DNA from: Myroides fluvii | GTDB lineage: Bacteria > Bacteroidota > Bacteroidia > Flavobacteriales > Flavobacteriaceae | Reading direction: 5' to 3' | Assembly (NCBI RefSeq): GCF_009792295.1 | Contig: NZ_CP039934.1 | Span: 1,260,501 to 1,324,500 of the forward strand | DNA: 64,000 nt | In this document: piece by piece, positions 60,685 to 64,000 of the stretch | How positions within the stretch are numbered: the stretch's first letter is position 1 | How the letters are laid out: every line of letters starts with the position of its first letter | The notes under the pieces: generated by a model | Seen by the model: only the letters and a program-made list of their open reading frames with translations | The model's database searches: none | What the model was told of the DNA's origin: nothing | Position numbers and translations under genes: made by a program

Positions 60685-62640
60685 ATGAAAACAATATTTA
60701 AATCCATATTTTTTATCGCACTTACTACTTTTTTTGTAGCCAGTTGTGCGAAGAATGACGACTTTTCAGTGCCTTCATTGAATTGTAACGAACCTCAGGT
60801 GATCATAACCAAAACAACCGATGATCTCTATCTTACTGCCCCAACAGAAGTGGGCCCTTATAATGGAGATGCCAAAGACATCCTCAAAGGAGTGGTTATT
60901 TCTAGTGATAAAGGAGGTAATTTCTACAACAAAATCCATGTTGTTGATGAAACTACACAGAAGCCCATCATCGTCAACCTTGCAGATAAAGCTGCCTATG
61001 TGACCTATCCTCCAGGAACAATCGTTTATGTAAAACTAGGTGGACTTTATATACACAATAACGAAGGCATGGTTAATTTAGGAGGTGGTATTCAAAATGG
61101 AAAATACACATCGACTATTTCTAAAGATGTGATTCCTCAATACGTTGGAAAATACTGTAAACTAGCAGACATCAAAAAGTACAACAATACGGTAACCTTA
61201 GCTGAACTAATAAAAAACCAAAAGGAATACAAAGGAAAATTAGTCACGGTAACGGATGTACAATTTGCTCGTGGACTCGTTGGAAAAAAACTGTATGATG
61301 AAAAAGATGTTGATGCACAATATCAAACGCTGAGACAAGTGGTTGACGAAAACAACAATTCTTTTTACATCAGAACGAGCCAATATGCTACGGATTTTGT
61401 TTCTTATGAAATTCCAGCCAACAGTGGATCAATTACGGGTATATTTGATATCTTCAACAACATGATTCAATTTTATCCTCGTGTATTGGAAGACTTCAAT
61501 CTGAAAGGTGATCCATTTGTTCAAGAAGAAGTTAAACCAGGTAAGTTCTTAGCTTTTCCAGGGGCTGATTTCGAAAAATGGGAAGATTTCTTAGGCGTGA
61601 TTTTTAACAATCAGTTGAGTGATCCAATGGCGACTAAGGCAGAAGGTCAAGGCTGGGAGAATTCAATAGGTTTAGCTATTAAAGGAGCAAGAGATCAAAA
61701 TGGTTATCTTTTTTCGGTACAAGGAGTAAAAATGCCAAAAGACGCAACGCAACTTTCTTTCTTAATGAAAGGAACTTCAGAACGATCTTTATCCATCAAC
61801 ATTCACAAAGCCAATGGTATCAATTACAAAGCATACAACTTAGACGCGGTATCAGGCAGTAAAGTTGTTCAGCCCAATGAAACTCCGATGGAAAATAACC
61901 CTGAAAACACAACCAATAGCTACAACGGAAAAATTGATACGCAAGGGAAATGGGTAAAGATCACTTTAGATTTAAGCTCTTTCAATGGAGAATATCACAC
62001 GGAGGGTACAAGAACCTTCATCAGTTTCAAAAATGGAAATAGGGCCAATTACGATTTAATTATTGATGAGATTCGCTTTGAGGATGGAACCCCAGTAGAG
62101 GACGATGGCGGACCAGTTGATCCGGAACCAGAACCAGCTCCTGCAGATATCGTGGCCAATTTCAACAATTGGGATGAGTTTACCAGTAAGCTAAGTACGC
62201 ATGGTTTAAAACCCTATGCTACGCATGCGCCTGGAGAAGGCCGAAACGGAAAAGATGCGATGAAACTTTCCGGGACAACAACAGCCAATGATTTTGTCTT
62301 TACAATCAATGGAAAACAAGCACCAGCAGGAAAGACAAAACTAGTGGTTTGGGTAAAGGGAACATCCGATAAAAAATCACTTTCGTTCAACGTCAATAAA
62401 CCCGCGGGAGGCTATGATCCTTTTAATGCAGGAACCGTAGGAAATGCCAATTTAGACCTTGCCAAATTTACCACCAATCAATACAATGGCACCATTGATA
62501 CGGGCGGTGAATGGGTGAAAATAACGCTCGACTTAAGTGATACAGCATACAATAGCACAGGCAGTGGAGATGTCTTCTCTTTAAAAACAGGAAGTGGATC
62601 CATTTATGAATTATTAATTGACAGTATTTATTTTCAATAA
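60685..62640 (+). CDS. DUF5689 lipoprotein with two jelly-roll modules, copy 2
   Basis: This 651-residue lipoprotein (VASC then AKNDD, a good surface-export signal) has the same N-terminal DUF5689 region as copy 1 (residues about 35-275, LVTVTDVQFARGLVGKKLYD, SFYIRTSQYATDFVSY). It then carries two C-terminal jelly-roll modules in tandem: FPGADFEKWEDF to YDLIIDEIRFEDG (about 290-475) and, after a Pro/Glu linker, ANFNNWDEFTSKL to YELLIDSIYFQ (about 490-651). Copy 1 has only one. The extra module is probably an internal duplication. The gene ends at a composite terminator. Confidence 0.86.
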   Translation: MKTIFKSIFFIALTTFFVASCAKNDDFSVPSLNCNEPQVIITKTTDDLYLTAPTEVGPYNGDAKDILKGVVISSDKGGNFYNKIHVVDETTQKPIIVNLADKAAYVTYPPGTIVYVKLGGLYIHNNEGMVNLGGGIQNGKYTSTISKDVIPQYVGKYCKLADIKKYNNTVTLAELIKNQKEYKGKLVTVTDVQFARGLVGKKLYDEKDVDAQYQTLRQVVDENNNSFYIRTSQYATDFVSYEIPANSGSITGIFDIFNNMIQFYPRVLEDFNLKGDPFVQEEVKPGKFLAFPGADFEKWEDFLGVIFNNQLSDPMATKAEGQGWENSIGLAIKGARDQNGYLFSVQGVKMPKDATQLSFLMKGTSERSLSINIHKANGINYKAYNLDAVSGSKVVQPNETPMENNPENTTNSYNGKIDTQGKWVKITLDLSSFNGEYHTEGTRTFISFKNGNRANYDLIIDEIRFEDGTPVEDDGGPVDPEPEPAPADIVANFNNWDEFTSKLSTHGLKPYATHAPGEGRNGKDAMKLSGTTTANDFVFTINGKQAPAGKTKLVVWVKGTSDKKSLSFNVNKPAGGYDPFNAGTVGNANLDLAKFTTNQYNGTIDTGGEWVKITLDLSDTAYNSTGSGDVFSLKTGSGSIYELLIDSIYFQ

Positions 62641-62657
62641 ATAAACTACACAAAAAT

Positions 62658-62730
62658 AAAAGCTCGGTTAGTCTGGACTGACCCCAAAAAGTGTCTAACT
62701 TTTTGGGGCATGTCTAGTCCGAGCTTTTTT
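62658..62730 (+). terminator. Composite terminator with nested hairpin
   Basis: The outer stem AAAAGCTCGG/CCGAGCTTTT encloses a perfect inner stem CCCCAAAAAGT (62682-62692) with ACTTTTTGGGG (62698-62708), then a T-tract. The left outer arm is interrupted by TTAGTCTGG; without it the arms AGCTCGGACT and AGTCCGAGCT would pair perfectly. Confidence 0.75.
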
Positions 62731-62837
62731 TATTCTAAAATCAAGAAATACTTACTTTTCTATCACACTGAATTGCTATTTTATTTTCATATCCCCACAT
62801 CCATTTTAATATACATCCATTTCAATATACATTCTTC

Positions 62838-62905
62838 TTTATCTCATTAGGTTTATATTTTAGTGTTCGATGAATCTTCACTACGTTACGATTTACACTT
62901 CGTTA
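62838..62905 (+). repeat. Dispersed element, copy 2
   Basis: It contains ATCTCATTAG, GTTTATATTTT, TTCGATGAATCT, CACTACG and TACGATTT in the same order as 34405-34473 on the minus strand. No 8-bp array follows here, only CT-rich sequence. Confidence 0.68.
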
Positions 62906-62993
62906 CAATTTACTCTTACTTCATTCCTCTCTCCTGTTCTAAAGCTATTCTAGGCTATTTAAAACAAAAGACAGTCCTAAACCTATACAAAAC

Positions 62994-63022
62994 AAAAAAG
63001 ACGCTTAAAAAGCGTCTTTTTA
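62994..63022 (-). terminator. Terminator of the ATP synthase operon end
   Basis: AAAAAGACGCTT pairs with AAGCGTCTTTTT around AAA, downstream of atpG. Confidence 0.85.
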
Positions 63023-63043
63023 TAAAAGTATAATCTATTTCGA

Positions 63044-63907
63044 TTAGTTGTTTAATGCTTCTGCACCACCAACAATCTCTAAAATTTCATTTGTAATCGC
63101 AGCCTGACGAGCTTTGTTGTAACTTAATTTCAACTCATTTCTCAATTCTTGTGCGTTATCTGTTGCTTTGTGCATCGCAGTCATACGAGCTCCGTGCTCA
63201 GATGCTACAGAATCAGCAATTGCTTTGAACAATTGTGTTTTTAGCGACAAAGGAATTAAAGTTTCAATGATCTCTTCTTTCGAAGGTTCATAAATATAAT
63301 CCGACGCTGCTGCAGTTGCTTCTGTTTCGATTGGCAATAATGGCAAAAATTGCTCTGTAACTACGTTTTGAGTAGCTGCATTTTTAAACTGGTTATATAC
63401 AACTTGAATCGAATCGTACTTCTCATTCACAAACGCTTCCATTACATGCTCAGCAATAACTGCTGTATGATCAAAATCAAAATGATCGTATAATGAACTT
63501 TGGTTATCAACAATGTGGAATGATTTTTTAAGGATATCATTTCCTTTTTTTCCAATTGTCAATAAATCAATGTTTGCTCCTTTGAACGTTGTATTCGCTA
63601 AAACATTAATTTGTTTAATGATGTTGGCATTGAAACCCCCACACAAACCTCTGTTTGAAGTTACTGTAATAAGCAATACATTTTTAACCTCTCTAACTTG
63701 CGAATATACACCTGAATTCTCTCCCTCTAAAGTAGAACTAACATTTTGAATAATCTCAGTTAGCTTCTCTGAATAAGGACGCATAGCTGTAATCGTATCC
63801 GTAGCTTTTTTCAATTTTGCTGCAGATACCATTTTCATCGCAGATGTAATCTGCATTGTAGATCCAATAGAAGAAATCCTATTGCGTATTTCTTTAAGAT
63901 TTGCCAT
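63044..63907 (-). CDS. atpG: ATP synthase F1 subunit gamma
   Basis: The gamma subunit is the rotating central stalk that couples proton flow through Fo to ATP synthesis in F1. The 287 residues start with the conserved N-terminal coiled coil (LKEIRNRISSIGSTMQITSAMKMVSAAKLKKA) and include TSNRGLCGGFNANI near residue 84 and the C-terminal coiled coil AMHKATDNAQELRNELKLSYNKARQAAITNEILEI. Length and motifs are standard. It is the last gene of the operon here, after atpA. Confidence 0.98.
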   Translation of the reverse strand: MANLKEIRNRISSIGSTMQITSAMKMVSAAKLKKATDTITAMRPYSEKLTEIIQNVSSTLEGENSGVYSQVREVKNVLLITVTSNRGLCGGFNANIIKQINVLANTTFKGANIDLLTIGKKGNDILKKSFHIVDNQSSLYDHFDFDHTAVIAEHVMEAFVNEKYDSIQVVYNQFKNAATQNVVTEQFLPLLPIETEATAAASDYIYEPSKEEIIETLIPLSLKTQLFKAIADSVASEHGARMTAMHKATDNAQELRNELKLSYNKARQAAITNEILEIVGGAEALNN

Positions 63908-63974
63908 TTGAAAACGTATATAATTCAGAAAGAGAATAAGCTTTTAGACAAGCTTAAACTCTTTCAAAAAATTC

Positions 63975-64000
63975 TTAATATTTTGAAGCTAATTCTTTAG
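63975..64000 (-). CDS. atpA: ATP synthase F1 subunit alpha, last codons
   Basis: Reading the minus strand from the window edge, the frame encodes KELASKY and then TAA at 63977-63975, 67 bases before atpG. This ending and the usual atpA-atpG order in Bacteroidota point to the C terminus of the alpha subunit. Only about eight codons are visible, so the call rests mostly on context. Confidence 0.55.

Larger units (their letters stand above)
62641..63043. other. Non-coding region with terminator and repeats
   Basis: These 403 bases hold no gene. They contain a composite hairpin (62658-62730), two 16-base tandem repeats CATCCATTTYAATATA (62798-62813 and 62814-62829), the second copy of the dispersed element (62838-62905) and the atpG terminator (62994-63022). 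Confidence 0.7.

Noticed and set aside
1..64000. tRNA, rRNA, transposase or phage genes
   Set aside because: None could be recognised on either strand. The only mobile-element hint is the short inverted repeat at 62682-62708.

Overview
The window is a stretch of a low-GC chromosome from the phylum Bacteroidota, almost certainly family Flavobacteriaceae (a Myroides- or Flavobacterium-like genome is my guess; the genus cannot be fixed from sequence reading alone). The evidence is the gliding/type IX secretion genes (gldH, porZ with a C-terminal sorting domain), TonB-dependent receptors that start with a carboxypeptidase-regulatory-like domain, many SPII lipoproteins with acidic residues after the cysteine, a TPR/transmembrane/AraC regulator, and promoters of the Bacteroidota type (TTTG, about 19 bases, TAnnTTTG). 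No transposase, integrase, tRNA, rRNA or CRISPR array was found. Most of the window is ordinary core genome with accessory islands.

Layout. 1-3.6 kb: 3' part of a large outer-membrane barrel-like gene, a 2H phosphoesterase, and a CsaA-type tRNA-binding protein. 3.6-6.75 kb: a DUF2891 lipoprotein and a cluster of small lipoprotein and membrane genes of unknown function. 6.9-13 kb: metG, an aldo/keto reductase and an orphan TonB-dependent receptor. 13-20.3 kb (minus strand): pgi, an M23 peptidase, tryptophan 2,3-dioxygenase, DUF3108, then hppD-hmgA, so the first steps of Trp breakdown and the homogentisate route of Tyr breakdown lie together. 20.5-24.6 kb: uvrC and a patatin/BamA-like fusion. 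24.6-30.1 kb: a 54-residue membrane protein, a lipoprotein, a TPR-AraC regulator, 5-formyl-THF cyclo-ligase, an aspartoacylase-like enzyme and lspA. 30.2-37.5 kb: a DksA-like protein, ileS, an 8-bp repeat array, recO and porZ. 37.8-41.9 kb: two tandem copies of a PCMD lipoprotein plus outer-membrane barrel cassette. 41.9-51 kb: a nucleotide pyrophosphatase/phosphodiesterase-like enzyme, an NAD(P)-binding protein, scoB/scoA, a PBP1A-type enzyme, gldH, ricT and mtnN. 51.1-62.6 kb: two copies of a three-gene divergent locus (secreted EEP-family nuclease/phosphatase, TonB-dependent receptor, DUF5689 lipoprotein). 63-64 kb: atpG and the last codons of atpA.

The best candidate for an undescribed system is the duplicated EEP / TonB receptor / DUF5689 locus. 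It has the architecture of a surface uptake system (secreted hydrolase, surface lipoprotein binder, TonB transporter) without SusD, and I infer a nucleic-acid or organophosphate substrate. The best non-coding signal is a phased degenerate 8-bp repeat array (34153-34400) with a decayed sibling at 2385-2464. A dispersed element of about 65 bp abuts the main array and recurs at 62838-62905.
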